A stretch of DNA of 64,000 nucleotides from an uncultured Eubacteriales bacterium (GCA_902785105.1 CACZXF010000001.1:1-64000); one strand, 5' to 3'. Positions 51,116 to 60,061 are shown, counted from the first letter of the stretch. Notes: generated by a model not told the origin, from the letters alone. Made by a program: numbers and translations.

Positions 51116-51144
51116 CGAAAACCATTGACAGGAGGAAGAGGATC

Positions 51145-53040
51145 ATGGACAAGGAAGAATACAAGGCTTTTTACGAGAGCGTCTACCGCCATTCCCTGGC
51201 CCACATACTGGCCAAGGCGGTCATTGAGATCTACGGTGCCGACAAGGTGCAGTATGCCATCGGCCCGCAGATCGCCGACGGCTTCTACTATGACTTCGAG
51301 CTGCCCGCCGCCATCTCCACCGAGGACTTCAAAACCATCGAGGACAAGATGCGCGAGATCATCAAGCGCCGCGAGCCTTGGACCTGCAAGGAGCTGACCC
51401 GTGACGAGGCGCTGGAGCAGTTCAAGGGCCAGAAGTTCAAGACCGAGCTGATCAAGGATTTGCCCGAGGACGAGAAGATCACCTGTTACTGGACCGGCGA
51501 CGACTTCGTTGACCTCTGCCGCGGCCCCCACGTCGCAAATTCCCAGGAGCTGATGAACGCGGCCTTCCAGGTGCGCAGCGTGGCGGGCGCCTACTGGCGC
51601 GGTGATGAGCATCGTGAGCAGCTCCAGCGCGTCTACGTCTACGCCTTCACCGACCAGAAGGGTCTGAAGGCGCACCTCCAGTTCATCAAGGAGGCCATGG
51701 AGCGGGACCACAAGAAGATCGGCCCACAGCTCGACCTGTTCATGTTCGACGAGACGGCCCCCGGCATGCCCTACTGGCTGCCCCGCGGCTGGAAGATGTA
51801 TCAGGCGCTGCTGGCCTATTCCCGCAGCATTCAGGACAAGCACGGCTATACTGAAATTTCCGCGCCGGTCATCAACAAGAAGAAGCTGTGGCTGATCTCC
51901 GGCCACTGGGCGCACTATCAGAACAACATGTTCATGGTGCCCGGCATCTCCGGCTGGCTGTCGGCGGATGCGGAGATCCCCGGCGTGCTGACCAACCTCC
52001 AGGAAGGCGCGGCGGACAACATCACCGTGCGTCTGGCGGCCCAGAGCGCGCTGTTCAACCGCGACGCCGAGGACACCATGGGCGCGAAGCCCATGAACTG
52101 CCCCAACGCCATGATGACCTACAAGCGGACGCTCCACTCCTACAAGGAGCTGCCCATCCGCTACAGTGAGTATGACGTGCTGCACCGCAAGGAGAAGTCC
52201 GGCCAGATGAACGGCCTGTTCCGCGTGCAGGAGTTCCGGCAGGACGACGACCACACCTTCGTCTCCGAGGATCAAATCGAGTCCGAGATCGCCGACATCA
52301 TTTCCATCGCCGACGAGATTTACGGCACTTTCGGCCTGACCTACCGCGCCGAGCTGTCTACCCGCCCGGAGGACTTCATGGGCGACATCGAGGTCTGGAA
52401 CCGCGCCGAGGCGGCGTTGAAAAAGATACTGGACGACAAGTACGGCGAGGGCGGCTACGAGATCAACGAGGGCGACGGCGCCTTCTACGGCCCGAAGATC
52501 GACCTGCAGATCAAGGACGCGCTGGGCCGCGAGTGGCAGTGCGGCACTATCCAGCTCGACTTCCAGCTCCCCCACAACTTCGGCCTGACCTACACCACCA
52601 AGGAGGGCGGCACGGCCATGCCCGTGGTCATCCACCGCGCCATCTACGGCTCCCTGGAGCGTTTCATCGGCATCATCATCGAGCACTTCAAGGGCGCGTT
52701 CCCCTTCTGGATGAGCCCGATGCAGGTGGGCCTGGTGCCCATCCGCGTGGAGCACAACGAGTACGCGAAGGAGATCGAGGAGCACCTCCAGGATCTGGGC
52801 ATCCGCGTGGAGGCCGATTACGCCGACCTCAACATGAACACCAAGATCAAGAACTACAAGACCATGAAGGACCCCTACATCGTGGTCGTCGGCGACAAGG
52901 AGATGCAGGACCGCACGGTGTCCATCACCGTCCGCGGCGAAAAGCAGCAGCTCCACGATGTGCCGCTGGAGAAGTTCTATGAGATGTGCCTCAAGATGAA
53001 CCGCGAACATTCCCGCGAGCTGATCTCCAAGGCTGAATAA
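51145..53040 (+). CDS. thrS: Threonyl-tRNA synthetase, TGS-less with catalytic-core insertion
   Basis: 631 residues. The usual N-terminal TGS domain is missing: the protein starts at the editing domain (His16, His20 in HSLAHILAK; Cys125 and His129 in CRGPH). In the class II core the zinc ligands Cys319 (MNCPNAM), His370 (QDDDH) and His497 (VVIHRA) are kept. About 40 extra residues (about 267-312, GISGWLSADAE ...) sit between NNMFMVP and KPMNCP, and CPNAM replaces the common CPGHM. The C-terminal anticodon-binding domain is complete. ATG 51145 has AGGAGGAAGAGG. The gene is T-box controlled. Confidence 0.93.
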   Translation: MDKEEYKAFYESVYRHSLAHILAKAVIEIYGADKVQYAIGPQIADGFYYDFELPAAISTEDFKTIEDKMREIIKRREPWTCKELTRDEALEQFKGQKFKTELIKDLPEDEKITCYWTGDDFVDLCRGPHVANSQELMNAAFQVRSVAGAYWRGDEHREQLQRVYVYAFTDQKGLKAHLQFIKEAMERDHKKIGPQLDLFMFDETAPGMPYWLPRGWKMYQALLAYSRSIQDKHGYTEISAPVINKKKLWLISGHWAHYQNNMFMVPGISGWLSADAEIPGVLTNLQEGAADNITVRLAAQSALFNRDAEDTMGAKPMNCPNAMMTYKRTLHSYKELPIRYSEYDVLHRKEKSGQMNGLFRVQEFRQDDDHTFVSEDQIESEIADIISIADEIYGTFGLTYRAELSTRPEDFMGDIEVWNRAEAALKKILDDKYGEGGYEINEGDGAFYGPKIDLQIKDALGREWQCGTIQLDFQLPHNFGLTYTTKEGGTAMPVVIHRAIYGSLERFIGIIIEHFKGAFPFWMSPMQVGLVPIRVEHNEYAKEIEEHLQDLGIRVEADYADLNMNTKIKNYKTMKDPYIVVVGDKEMQDRTVSITVRGEKQQLHDVPLEKFYEMCLKMNREHSRELISKAE

Positions 53041-53047
53041 ACGGTGC

Positions 53048-53098
53048 AAAACCGGCTGTATTCATTCCATCATGTGGTTTGAATACAGCCGGTTTTTT
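53048..53098 (+). terminator. Terminator of thrS
   Basis: AAAACCGGCTGTATTCA pairs with TGAATACAGCCGGTTTT, followed by TT. Confidence 0.92.
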
Positions 53099-53112
53099 GC
53101 TACGGTTCGCCT

Positions 53113-53283
53113 TGACAGATTGGGATTTGTAGGGGAATCGAACCAACCTTGTAGGGGCGCCGTTTCGGCGCCCGCCCCCAACGAAACGCATCGTCCTACC
53201 TGGCGGGCGGTGGGACCGCTCCCAGCGGCGCAACGCCGCCCCTACAGGAGAGCGGGTGGCTCCCCCATAAATCCCTGTTTATT
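53113..53283. repeat. Compound palindrome, inner type A, with extra inner segment
   Basis: The left arm GACAGATTGGGATTTGTAGG (53113) and right arm CCCATAAATCCCTGTTTATT flank a core at 53148-53247. The right core hairpin carries an additional TGGGACCGCTCCCA palindrome that the other copies lack. Confidence 0.85.
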
Positions 53284-53329
53284 GAGTCTTAAAAGCATTA
53301 TCAGGAAAACCTGTATCGCATCGCACCAG

Positions 53330-53366
53330 CCCTGTAGAGGTGACGTCTCGCCGCCCGCCCTCCAGG
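53330..53366. repeat. Degenerate type A left half
   Basis: CCTGTAGAGGTGACGTCTCG then CCGCCCGCCC resembles the left core hairpin with several changes. It lies next to the U32 gene end. Confidence 0.4.
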
Positions 53367-53391
53367 TCCGGACGCATTGCGCAGAATCGAT

Positions 53392-54615
53392 CTATTTGAC
53401 CCGAATCCTCAAAATATCCCCCTCCCCCACCGTCTCCGGCGCGTTGATGTCGAAGCGCTGCAGGGGGACAGGAGCGACGTCGATGGGATTTCCGACTGCG
53501 TCAGTCATGTTTTCTACGGTAATTTTGAGGCCGAAGCTGTTTGGGGACAGGACCTCCAGCATATCCCCCACCTGGACGCGGTTGCGTTGCTCGACGCGGA
53601 CGCGGCCTCCTTGCAGGCGCTCTTTGACCACGCCGACGAACTTGCAGTCCTGCTGGTAAACGCCATCGTCGGGCGCGTGCTTTTTCATCGCGCCGAAATA
53701 GAAGCCGCTGGAGTAGGAACGGTGACTGGCGGCGTCCAGCTCCTTGCGAAGGGTGTCGGTCAGCTCGGGCGTGGACGTGCCATTCATCAGCGCGTCGATC
53801 TGGCGGCGGTAGGCATTGGTGACCGTCGCCACATAATAGGGCGACTTCATGCGTCCCTCGATCTTGAAGGATGATATGCCCGCCGCCATGAGCTGATCCA
53901 AAAATTCCAGGGTACAGAGGTCGAAGGAGCTGAGGATGGTCGTGCCGCTGTCGTCCTCCTCCACGGGAATGTATTCGCCGGGGCGCTTCTCCTCCATCAG
54001 ATGATAGACCCAGCGGCAGGACTGGGCGCAGCCCCCGCGGTTGGCGCTGCGGTCCGTGAGGTAGGCGCTGATCATGCAGCGGCCCGACCAGGCCATGCAC
54101 ATCGCACCATGAACAAAGGCTTCAAGCTCCAATTCAGTCGGAGTCTTGGCGCGGAGCTCGGCAATCTGCTCCAATGTCATCTCCCGTGCCAAGACCACGC
54201 GGCTCGCGCCCATGTCATAGTAGACCCGCGCCGCCATGTAATTTTGGCAGTTGGCCTGGGTAGAGACGTGGATAGGCAGGTCAGGCGCGGCCTTGCGCAT
54301 GACGGCGATGGCGCCGAGGTCGGCCACGATAGCGGCATCCGCGCCGCAGTCTTTGAGGGCCTGGGCGTAGTCCGGCAAGGCGTCCAGCTCGGCATTGGTG
54401 GGAAAGGCGTTGACGGTGACGTGGAGCTTCTTCCCGGCGGCGTGGACCCTTTCAGCGGCGGTCTTGAGGTCGTCCATGGTGAAGCCCACGGTGCCTGCAC
54501 GCAACTGGAGCTTCGGCCCGCCGACGTACACGGCGTCCGCACCGAAATGCAGGGCGGTATCCAGGCGCTCCAGGTCCCCGGCGGGTGAGAGCAATTCAGG
54601 TCGGTTCATGGTCAT
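53392..54615 (-). CDS. Peptidase U32 family protein (probable TrhP-type tRNA hydroxylation protein)
   Basis: 407 residues. The U32 TIM-barrel begins PELLSPAGDLERLDTALHFG with VYVGGPKLQLRA. The Fe-S cysteine set lies in GAMCMAWSGRC, RGGCAQSC and the downstream FDLCTL segment. A C-terminal beta-barrel domain follows. U32 members TrhP/RlhA make 5-hydroxyuridine or 5-hydroxycytidine in RNA; older databases call them collagenases. The ATG overlaps the upstream membrane-protein stop by four bases. Confidence 0.85.
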   Translation of the reverse strand: MTMNRPELLSPAGDLERLDTALHFGADAVYVGGPKLQLRAGTVGFTMDDLKTAAERVHAAGKKLHVTVNAFPTNAELDALPDYAQALKDCGADAAIVADLGAIAVMRKAAPDLPIHVSTQANCQNYMAARVYYDMGASRVVLAREMTLEQIAELRAKTPTELELEAFVHGAMCMAWSGRCMISAYLTDRSANRGGCAQSCRWVYHLMEEKRPGEYIPVEEDDSGTTILSSFDLCTLEFLDQLMAAGISSFKIEGRMKSPYYVATVTNAYRRQIDALMNGTSTPELTDTLRKELDAASHRSYSSGFYFGAMKKHAPDDGVYQQDCKFVGVVKERLQGGRVRVEQRNRVQVGDMLEVLSPNSFGLKITVENMTDAVGNPIDVAPVPLQRFDINAPETVGEGDILRIRVK

Positions 54616-55544
54616 TCGTCGTCCTCGGGGCGATATTCGGTGTCGTCCCAGTTCTCCGGGCGGAGGCCGATGTTGGTGGCCGCGCCCTCGATGCGGGTGT
54701 TCATGAAGGTCTCGCAGAGCCAGTTGGCGTAAGAGACGGTGATGAGCTTGTTGAAGGCCACCATGAACACGAAGTACAACAGCGTCAAGCCCAGCAGGAT
54801 GTACTGGGTCGCGCCGGGCAGCAGACGGATCAGCACCACCGCCAGAATCGGCACCGCCAGCGTCAGCAGCTTGAACAGCACCGCGAAGGGCAGCCGCCCG
54901 ATTGTCAGCAGCAGTGCGTTGCGGATGACGTCCCTCAGCTTCAGTTCATAGGTCACCATCAGCACGTACATCAGCATGGTCATCATCGACCAGATGATCG
55001 CCGCCAGCACCAGCAGCGCCACGGGCAGCATGAATATGGGCGAGGCCTTCGCCATGTCGCCATAAAACTGCACGCCGATGAACACCAAAAACGGAAGCGC
55101 GCCGGTGATAATGCTTACGGGCAGAGCCTGCTTCCAGTTGCCCTTGACGGCGTCCCAGAAATCGCTGAGCACGAAGCTGTGCTGATCCCGCGCCCAGTTG
55201 CGCAGCACGTAGGTGATGCCCGCGTTGAAGGGGCCCGTAATGGCGATGCAAGGCCAGAGGATCATCAGCCACATGGAGATGACGTTCAGAAAGTCCTCGT
55301 TGGCGTAGGTGACGGACTCATTTAACTGCATGCCGTTCATCAGCACCAGGTTCATCACCGTCCATATGATGGCGGGAATCCAGCACACCAGATACAGCAG
55401 ATTGATGCCCACCAGCGACGACCAGCGCACCTTCAGCACCGCGCCGAACAGCTCCAGCCGGTTCGCCGGCAGGTCTGCCACCGTCATGTCGGCCTTGCCC
55501 TGCTTGCCGTAGAAATAATTGTTCATCATGTCCTTGAAAGCCAT
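54612..55544 (-). CDS. YesL/DUF624-like membrane protein
   Basis: A 310-residue protein with about six membrane helices. The region FNAGITYVLRNWARDQHSFV followed by SDFWDAVKGNWKQAL is the DUF624 (YesL) signature. Function unknown; some relatives lie beside carbohydrate genes. The start at 55544 has GGAGGTAATCCC. It is coupled to the U32 gene. Confidence 0.75.
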   Translation of the reverse strand: MAFKDMMNNYFYGKQGKADMTVADLPANRLELFGAVLKVRWSSLVGINLLYLVCWIPAIIWTVMNLVLMNGMQLNESVTYANEDFLNVISMWLMILWPCIAITGPFNAGITYVLRNWARDQHSFVLSDFWDAVKGNWKQALPVSIITGALPFLVFIGVQFYGDMAKASPIFMLPVALLVLAAIIWSMMTMLMYVLMVTYELKLRDVIRNALLLTIGRLPFAVLFKLLTLAVPILAVVLIRLLPGATQYILLGLTLLYFVFMVAFNKLITVSYANWLCETFMNTRIEGAATNIGLRPENWDDTEYRPEDDE

Positions 55545-55626
55545 GGGATTACCTCCGTTGAAACGCAAGGATTAATGGAAAATGAATAGTGCCTTTGTCA
55601 GCAGGCAACCAATCATTATCCTTTCA

Positions 55627-56250
55627 TTACATCCTCCGCTTGATATCTGAAATCAGTATGTCCCCCACCACCGTGCGGTCCTCGGCGGAGAAGGCCTGGG
55701 GGAAGTTGTCGGAGAAGAGGATCTGGCTGTTGGGCGGGAACTCGTCGTCGCCCTCCCAGACGATAAGGCGCACATCGTAGCCGGGCATGACCTCCAACTG
55801 ATAGGAGGCGTCGCCCTTGTCCAGCTTGATGGCCGGAGTCTTGGCCATGGCCCGCTCGAAGGCGCCCAGGTGAATGCCGAAGGTGAAGGCGGCGCGATTG
55901 AGGCAACGGCCCGTGAAGGGCTTCAGATAGACCTCGCCCCAGGGCATCTCACGATAGGGCAGGAACTGGCCGGTGCCGATAGACTTCTTGCCCTCCAATA
56001 AATAGCGTATCAGAAGCATCTGCGCAGGCAGGTTTTCCAGCGCGAAGCCCGTCGGGTTGTCGGAGCGGATGCTGAAAGCGGGCCAGGTCAGCTCGTAGTC
56101 CACGTAAAACAGGCGCATCTGAAAGCTCTGGGTCAGCGGGTCGTATTTCACGCCGCAGCGCTCGGTGGCCTCAATAGGGTCCAGCTTTGCGTAGAGGGCG
56201 GTGTAATGCTCAAAGGGCACCATTTCCTTGTGATTCTCGATCGTCGCCAT
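55627..56250 (-). CDS. DUF3786 family protein
   Basis: A 207-residue soluble protein matching DUF3786: YLLEGKKSIGTGQFLPYREM, then VYLKPFTGRCLNRAA and WEGDDEFPPNSQILFSDNFP. DUF3786 proteins are common in acetogens, methanogens and other anaerobes. The function is unknown, and a link to corrinoid metabolism is my inference only. It has its own promoter at 56284-56312. Confidence 0.82.
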   Translation of the reverse strand: MATIENHKEMVPFEHYTALYAKLDPIEATERCGVKYDPLTQSFQMRLFYVDYELTWPAFSIRSDNPTGFALENLPAQMLLIRYLLEGKKSIGTGQFLPYREMPWGEVYLKPFTGRCLNRAAFTFGIHLGAFERAMAKTPAIKLDKGDASYQLEVMPGYDVRLIVWEGDDEFPPNSQILFSDNFPQAFSAEDRTVVGDILISDIKRRM

Positions 56251-56283
56251 GTGCGTCTCTCCTTGTCATCATTTGCCTATTTT

Positions 56284-56312
56284 ATATTACATGATGGCGG
56301 GGCAAACGTCAA
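56284..56312 (-). promoter_or_regulatory. Promoter of the DUF3786 gene
   Basis: On the minus strand, TTGACG, 17 bases and TAATAT (plus-strand 56284-56289). Confidence 0.7.
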
Positions 56313-56442
56313 GTGAAAACCATTCAGAATCCTTTGACAACCTGAACTCCTCCCCGATTTAACGGAAAGCCACTATGAATCAATATATTATTTGTCTATA
56401 ATTAGTCGAAGTTGAAAAACTTTACTGCACATCGATCGAAAC

Positions 56443-56463
56443 AGGGACAGCCCCGCTGTCCCT
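56443..56463 (+). promoter_or_regulatory. Hairpin before the uracil permease start
   Basis: AGGGACAGCcccGCTGTCCCT lies in the leader just before the ribosome site. No T-run follows. It could affect translation of the permease; no known pyrimidine-sensing RNA motif is recognised. Confidence 0.4.
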
Positions 56464-56488
56464 GAACAATGAAAGGTGGATGGATACT

Positions 56489-57811
56489 ATGTCTGAACAG
56501 GGAATCCGTGACGCGAGGTCGCTGGGTATGCCGAAGATGCTGCTGCTGGGCTTCCAGCACATGTTCGCCATGTTTGGCGCAACGGTGCTGGTGCCGGTGC
56601 TGACGGGTCTGCCGGTCTCGACCACGCTGCTGTTTGCGGGACTGGGCACGCTGCTCTTCCACTTCCTGACCAAGGGCGAGGTACCCGCCTTCCTGGGCAG
56701 CTCCTTCGCGTTCCTGGGCGGCTATGCCAGCGTGGCGGCGATGTTCAACAACACCGAGGCGCTGAACTGGATCCCCTACGCCGGCGTGGGCGTGGCTTGC
56801 TCGGGCCTGATGTACGCCGTGCTGTCGGCGCTGTTCAAGTCCTTCGGCGCGAAGCGGGTCATGCGCTACTTCCCGCCCATCGTCACCGGCCCGGTCATCA
56901 TCTGCATCGGCCTGTGCCTGGCGAATTCCGCCATCAACAACTGCGAGGCCAACTGGTGGATCGCCATACTGGCCATCGCCATCGTGGTGGTCTGCAACAT
57001 CTGGGGCAAGGGCATGATCAAGATCATCCCCATACTGCTGGGCGTCGTGGGCAGCTACATCGTGGCCGCCATCTTCGACCAGGTGGACTTCTCCGGCATC
57101 GCCTCCGCGGCCTGGGTGGGCTTCCCCATCAACTTCGATAACACCGTGTTCAGCCTGTTCAAGGGCTGCGACGGCGGCAAGCTGGTCAGCGCCATCGTCA
57201 TCATGGTGCCCATCGCCATCGCCACGATGATCGAGCACATCGGCGACGTCTGCGCCATCTCCTCTACCGTGGGCCGCAACTTCGTGGCCGAGCCCGGCCT
57301 GCACCGCACCCTGCTGGGCGACGGCATGGCCACTGCGCTGGCCTCCCTGTTCGGCGCGCCGGCCAACACCACCTACGGCGAGAACACCGGTGTACTGGCC
57401 CTGACCAAGGTCTACGACCCCGCCGTCATCCGCATCGCCGCCGTGCTGGCGATACTGTTCTCATTCTGCCCCAAGTTTGCGGCGCTGGTCTCCGCCATGC
57501 CTGCCGCCACCATCGGCGGCGTATCGCTGATCCTCTACGGCATGATCTCCGCCGTGGGCGTGCGCAATGTGGTTGAGAATCAGGTGGACTTCACCAAGTC
57601 CCGCAACATCATCATCGCCGCCCTGATCCTGGGCCTCAGCCTGGGCATCAACTTCTCCAGCGCGGGCGCCATCGTCCTCGGCCCCGTCAGCCTGTCCGGT
57701 CTGGCCGTGGGCGCGCTGGTGGGCATACTGCTCAACGCCGTCCTCCCCGGCAACGACTACGAGTTCGGCAAGGACCTCCAGGGCGACACTGCTGTGAACT
57801 TCAAGGTCTGA
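56489..57811 (+). CDS. Uracil/xanthine permease family transporter (NCS2, UraA-like)
   Basis: About 440 residues with 14 predicted helices. Signature: HMFAMFGATVLVPVLTGLP near residue 25 and GAPANTTYGENTGVLALTKV near 290, the motif diagnostic of uracil permeases. It takes up uracil. The ATG at 56489 has better spacing from AAAGGTGG than the one at 56480. Convergent with a dihydropyrimidine dehydrogenase-like gene, which fits pyrimidine use. Confidence 0.9.
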   Translation: MSEQGIRDARSLGMPKMLLLGFQHMFAMFGATVLVPVLTGLPVSTTLLFAGLGTLLFHFLTKGEVPAFLGSSFAFLGGYASVAAMFNNTEALNWIPYAGVGVACSGLMYAVLSALFKSFGAKRVMRYFPPIVTGPVIICIGLCLANSAINNCEANWWIAILAIAIVVVCNIWGKGMIKIIPILLGVVGSYIVAAIFDQVDFSGIASAAWVGFPINFDNTVFSLFKGCDGGKLVSAIVIMVPIAIATMIEHIGDVCAISSTVGRNFVAEPGLHRTLLGDGMATALASLFGAPANTTYGENTGVLALTKVYDPAVIRIAAVLAILFSFCPKFAALVSAMPAATIGGVSLILYGMISAVGVRNVVENQVDFTKSRNIIIAALILGLSLGINFSSAGAIVLGPVSLSGLAVGALVGILLNAVLPGNDYEFGKDLQGDTAVNFKV

Positions 57812-57825
57812 TATTGACAGACGAA

Positions 57826-57853
57826 AACCCGTCCGCTTGTTGGACGGGTTTTT
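57826..57853 (+). terminator. Terminator of the uracil permease gene
   Basis: AACCCGTCC pairs with GGACGGGTT, loop GCTTGTT, followed by TTT. Confidence 0.88.
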
Positions 57854-57863
57854 CATTTGTCAC

Positions 57864-57968
57864 GACAATTGAAGATTTGTGGGAAGAGCTGTACTCTCCT
57901 GTAGGGACGGGCGCCGAAACGGCGCCCCTACAGAGTTATCTCATTTACCCTACAAATTTCCATTTACC
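57864..57968. repeat. Compound palindrome, short type A core
   Basis: The left arm GACAATTGAAGATTTGTGGG (57864) and right arm CCCTACAAATTTCCATTTAC (57948) surround only one hairpin (57898-57932, CCTGTAGGGACGGGCGCCG ... CCCCTACAG). It looks like a copy in which the two core hairpins have collapsed into one. Confidence 0.8.
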
Positions 57969-57973
57969 AGAAA

Positions 57974-59476
57974 TCACTTCCTTGAAATGCGCTTTCTCGC
58001 GGGTACGATGGCCCTCTGGGGACAGACCAGTATGCAGAGGTGACAGCCTACGCATTTTTTGCCGTTCAACACGGGACGGCGCTGCTCGTTCAGCCGAATG
58101 GCCTGATGGCCGCCGTCGGCGCAGGAGATGACGCAGCGGCCGCAGCCGATGCACTTCTCATGGGCGAATGTCGGGAAGAGCACGGTGTCCCGCTCCAGGG
58201 CGTCGGTGGTGGCGTCCAAGGCGTCCAAGCCCAGGCCGATGAGGTCTTTGACGCTGTCGATGCCCTTCTCGGAGAGGTAGAGATTGAGGCCCTCCTTCAG
58301 GTCGTCGATGATGCGGTAGCCGTACTGCATCACGGCAGTGGTGACCTGTATGGAGCCGCCGCCCAGCAGCATGAATTCCAGCGCGTCCTGCCAGGTCTCC
58401 ACGCCGCCCATGGCACTCAGGTGCATCCCCCGGAGGCTGGGATTATGGCCCAGCTCCGCGATGAAGCGCAGGGCGATGGGCTTGACGGCGTTGCCGCTGT
58501 AGCCGCCCACGGCGCTCTGGCCTCGCACGGCGGGAGCCGAGACGAAGGTGTGGATATTCAAACCCACAACAGATTTAATGGTGTTGATGGCGGCGATGCC
58601 GTCCGCGCCGCCCCGCTTCGCCGCCTCGGCGGCGGGACTCATATTCGCCACGTTGGGCGTCAGCTTCGCCAGCACTGGGATATGGCAGGCCCGCTTGGCC
58701 GCGGCGGTGAAGCGCTCCACCAGCTCCGGCACCTGGCCGATGTCCGAGCCGAGGCCGCCCTCTGCCATGTTGGGACAGGAGAAGTTCAGCTCCACGGCGT
58801 CTGCGCCGTTTTCCTCACACAGCCGGGCCAGCTCGCCCCACTCCGCCTCGTTCTGGCCCATGATGGAGGCCAATATGAATTTGCTGGGATACTTCGCCTT
58901 CAGGCGGCGGAAGATCTCCATGTTCTCGGCGACGCTGTGGTCGGAGAGCTGCTCGATGTTCTTGAAACCCATAATGCCGCCGCCGTCGCCGGTGATGGCG
59001 GAGAAGCGGGGCGAGGCCTCGTGGATGTCCATGGAGCAGATGGTCTTGAAGCAGGCCCCGGCCCAGCCCGCCTCGAAGGCCCGTGCGCACATGTCGTAGG
59101 TGCTGGCCACCACCGAGGAGGAGAGCAGGAACGGGTTTTCCAGCGGTATGCCGCAGAGGTCGCATTTCAGCCGGTCCTCATTCTCCGGCACTGGCGTCTC
59201 CGTCACCGGCCTGACCTGATAGTACAGCCGATTGACCAGGTCCCGGATGGGCACCTCGCCCGGCCGCACGCAGGCACGCTCACAGGGCGCGGGACAGGTG
59301 ACGCAGGGATTTTCCTTCGGGAGCCGGGCAACCGCGCCCTGCTCATTGCGAAACCATATGCTGCGCAACAGGCCGGAGGGATCAAGTTCTTCACATGCCG
59401 CGTCACAGGGCGCGTCCATGCACATCGCGCAGTGGATCATGTCTCTTCGGGCGATGATCGGTTCATTGCTGATCAT
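57974..59476 (-). CDS. preA: PreA-like dihydropyrimidine dehydrogenase fused to an N-terminal Fe-S domain
   Basis: 500 residues. The N-terminal 90 residues hold CAMCMDAPCDAAC and CVTCPAPCERAC, like domain I of eukaryotic DPD and PreT. The FMN barrel (about 105-415) follows, with the catalytic Cys in ELNFSCPNMAEGG. Two C-terminal [4Fe-4S] motifs are CIGCGRCVISC and CVGCHLCILVCP. The FAD/NADPH domains of DPD are absent and no PreT gene lies nearby, so ferredoxin may donate electrons. It should reduce uracil/thymine or a similar ring. Confidence 0.85.
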   Translation of the reverse strand: MISNEPIIARRDMIHCAMCMDAPCDAACEELDPSGLLRSIWFRNEQGAVARLPKENPCVTCPAPCERACVRPGEVPIRDLVNRLYYQVRPVTETPVPENEDRLKCDLCGIPLENPFLLSSSVVASTYDMCARAFEAGWAGACFKTICSMDIHEASPRFSAITGDGGGIMGFKNIEQLSDHSVAENMEIFRRLKAKYPSKFILASIMGQNEAEWGELARLCEENGADAVELNFSCPNMAEGGLGSDIGQVPELVERFTAAAKRACHIPVLAKLTPNVANMSPAAEAAKRGGADGIAAINTIKSVVGLNIHTFVSAPAVRGQSAVGGYSGNAVKPIALRFIAELGHNPSLRGMHLSAMGGVETWQDALEFMLLGGGSIQVTTAVMQYGYRIIDDLKEGLNLYLSEKGIDSVKDLIGLGLDALDATTDALERDTVLFPTFAHEKCIGCGRCVISCADGGHQAIRLNEQRRPVLNGKKCVGCHLCILVCPQRAIVPARKRISRK

Positions 59477-59524
59477 TCTCGCGTCACTCCTTTCATCTTA
59501 TGGCTGACATCGAAACCCTGTGTG

Positions 59525-59947
59525 TCAACGATTCATCTTTTGCCGTATCCGCGCGGACAGCTCCTTCAGTTCATCCCTGGACAGCTCGTGCAAATGCTCC
59601 AGCTTGTCCGTTATGGCGGCGAGGGAATCCTTTTTGCGCAGCTCCATGGTCTGGGTAAAGTAATTGACCACGACAGCTGTCACGATGGCCACCACGAAAA
59701 CGGAATAGAAGGACAGCACGATGGAGATCACGCGGGCCAGCGTGCCGTGCACCACCACATCGCCAAAGCCGATGGTGGACGCGACGGTAAAGCAATACCA
59801 TATCGCCTCGCCATAGGTGTACATGTCCGGTTCAGCCAGCCAGATCACCAGGGCCGAGAGCAGGAGCAGCGCCAGGAAGGACCCCATGATGGCGTCGGTC
59901 CCCGTCTCACGGATGATCTTCCAGAGCAGTCTTGTCTTTTTGAACAT
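59525..59947 (-). CDS. Small potassium channel (two-helix pore, Ion_trans_2)
   Basis: 140 residues: TM1 (about 22-38), pore helix and filter FTVASTIGFGDVV (TIGFGD matches TVGYGD-type filters), TM2 (about 70-95) and a short C-terminal coiled coil (LRKKDSLAAITDKLEHLHEL). There is no RCK gating domain. It lies 48 bases before preA, but a functional link is not evident. Confidence 0.87.
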   Translation of the reverse strand: MFKKTRLLWKIIRETGTDAIMGSFLALLLLSALVIWLAEPDMYTYGEAIWYCFTVASTIGFGDVVVHGTLARVISIVLSFYSVFVVAIVTAVVVNYFTQTMELRKKDSLAAITDKLEHLHELSRDELKELSARIRQKMNR

Positions 59948-59979
59948 GTCGGTATAGTCCTTTGTTAATCAGTTGCATT

Positions 59980-60038
59980 CACAAATTGGGATTTGTTGAG
60001 GTGACCTCGAACTAACACCTCGACAAATCCCCGTTAAT
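59980..60038. repeat. Compound palindrome with arms only
   Basis: The left arm CACAAATTGGGATTTGTTGA (59980) and right arm CTCGACAAATCCCCGTTAAT (60019) are joined by only about 19 bases with no GC-rich core. It may be an ancestral or core-deleted form. Confidence 0.7.
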
Positions 60039-60061
60039 CGACCAAACCCAACAGTGCCTTA

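Noticed and set aside
51067..53049. 660-codon open frame opposite thrS
   Set aside because: Antisense shadow; the sense frame has all ThrRS motifs and a T-box.
7186..57932. CRISPR-like reading of the regularly seen CTGTAGGGGCG motif
   Set aside because: Copies are scattered singly between genes, not in an array, and no cas gene is present.
58040..59968. 642-codon open frame opposite preA and the channel gene
   Set aside because: It spans two sense genes and lacks any recognisable domain.
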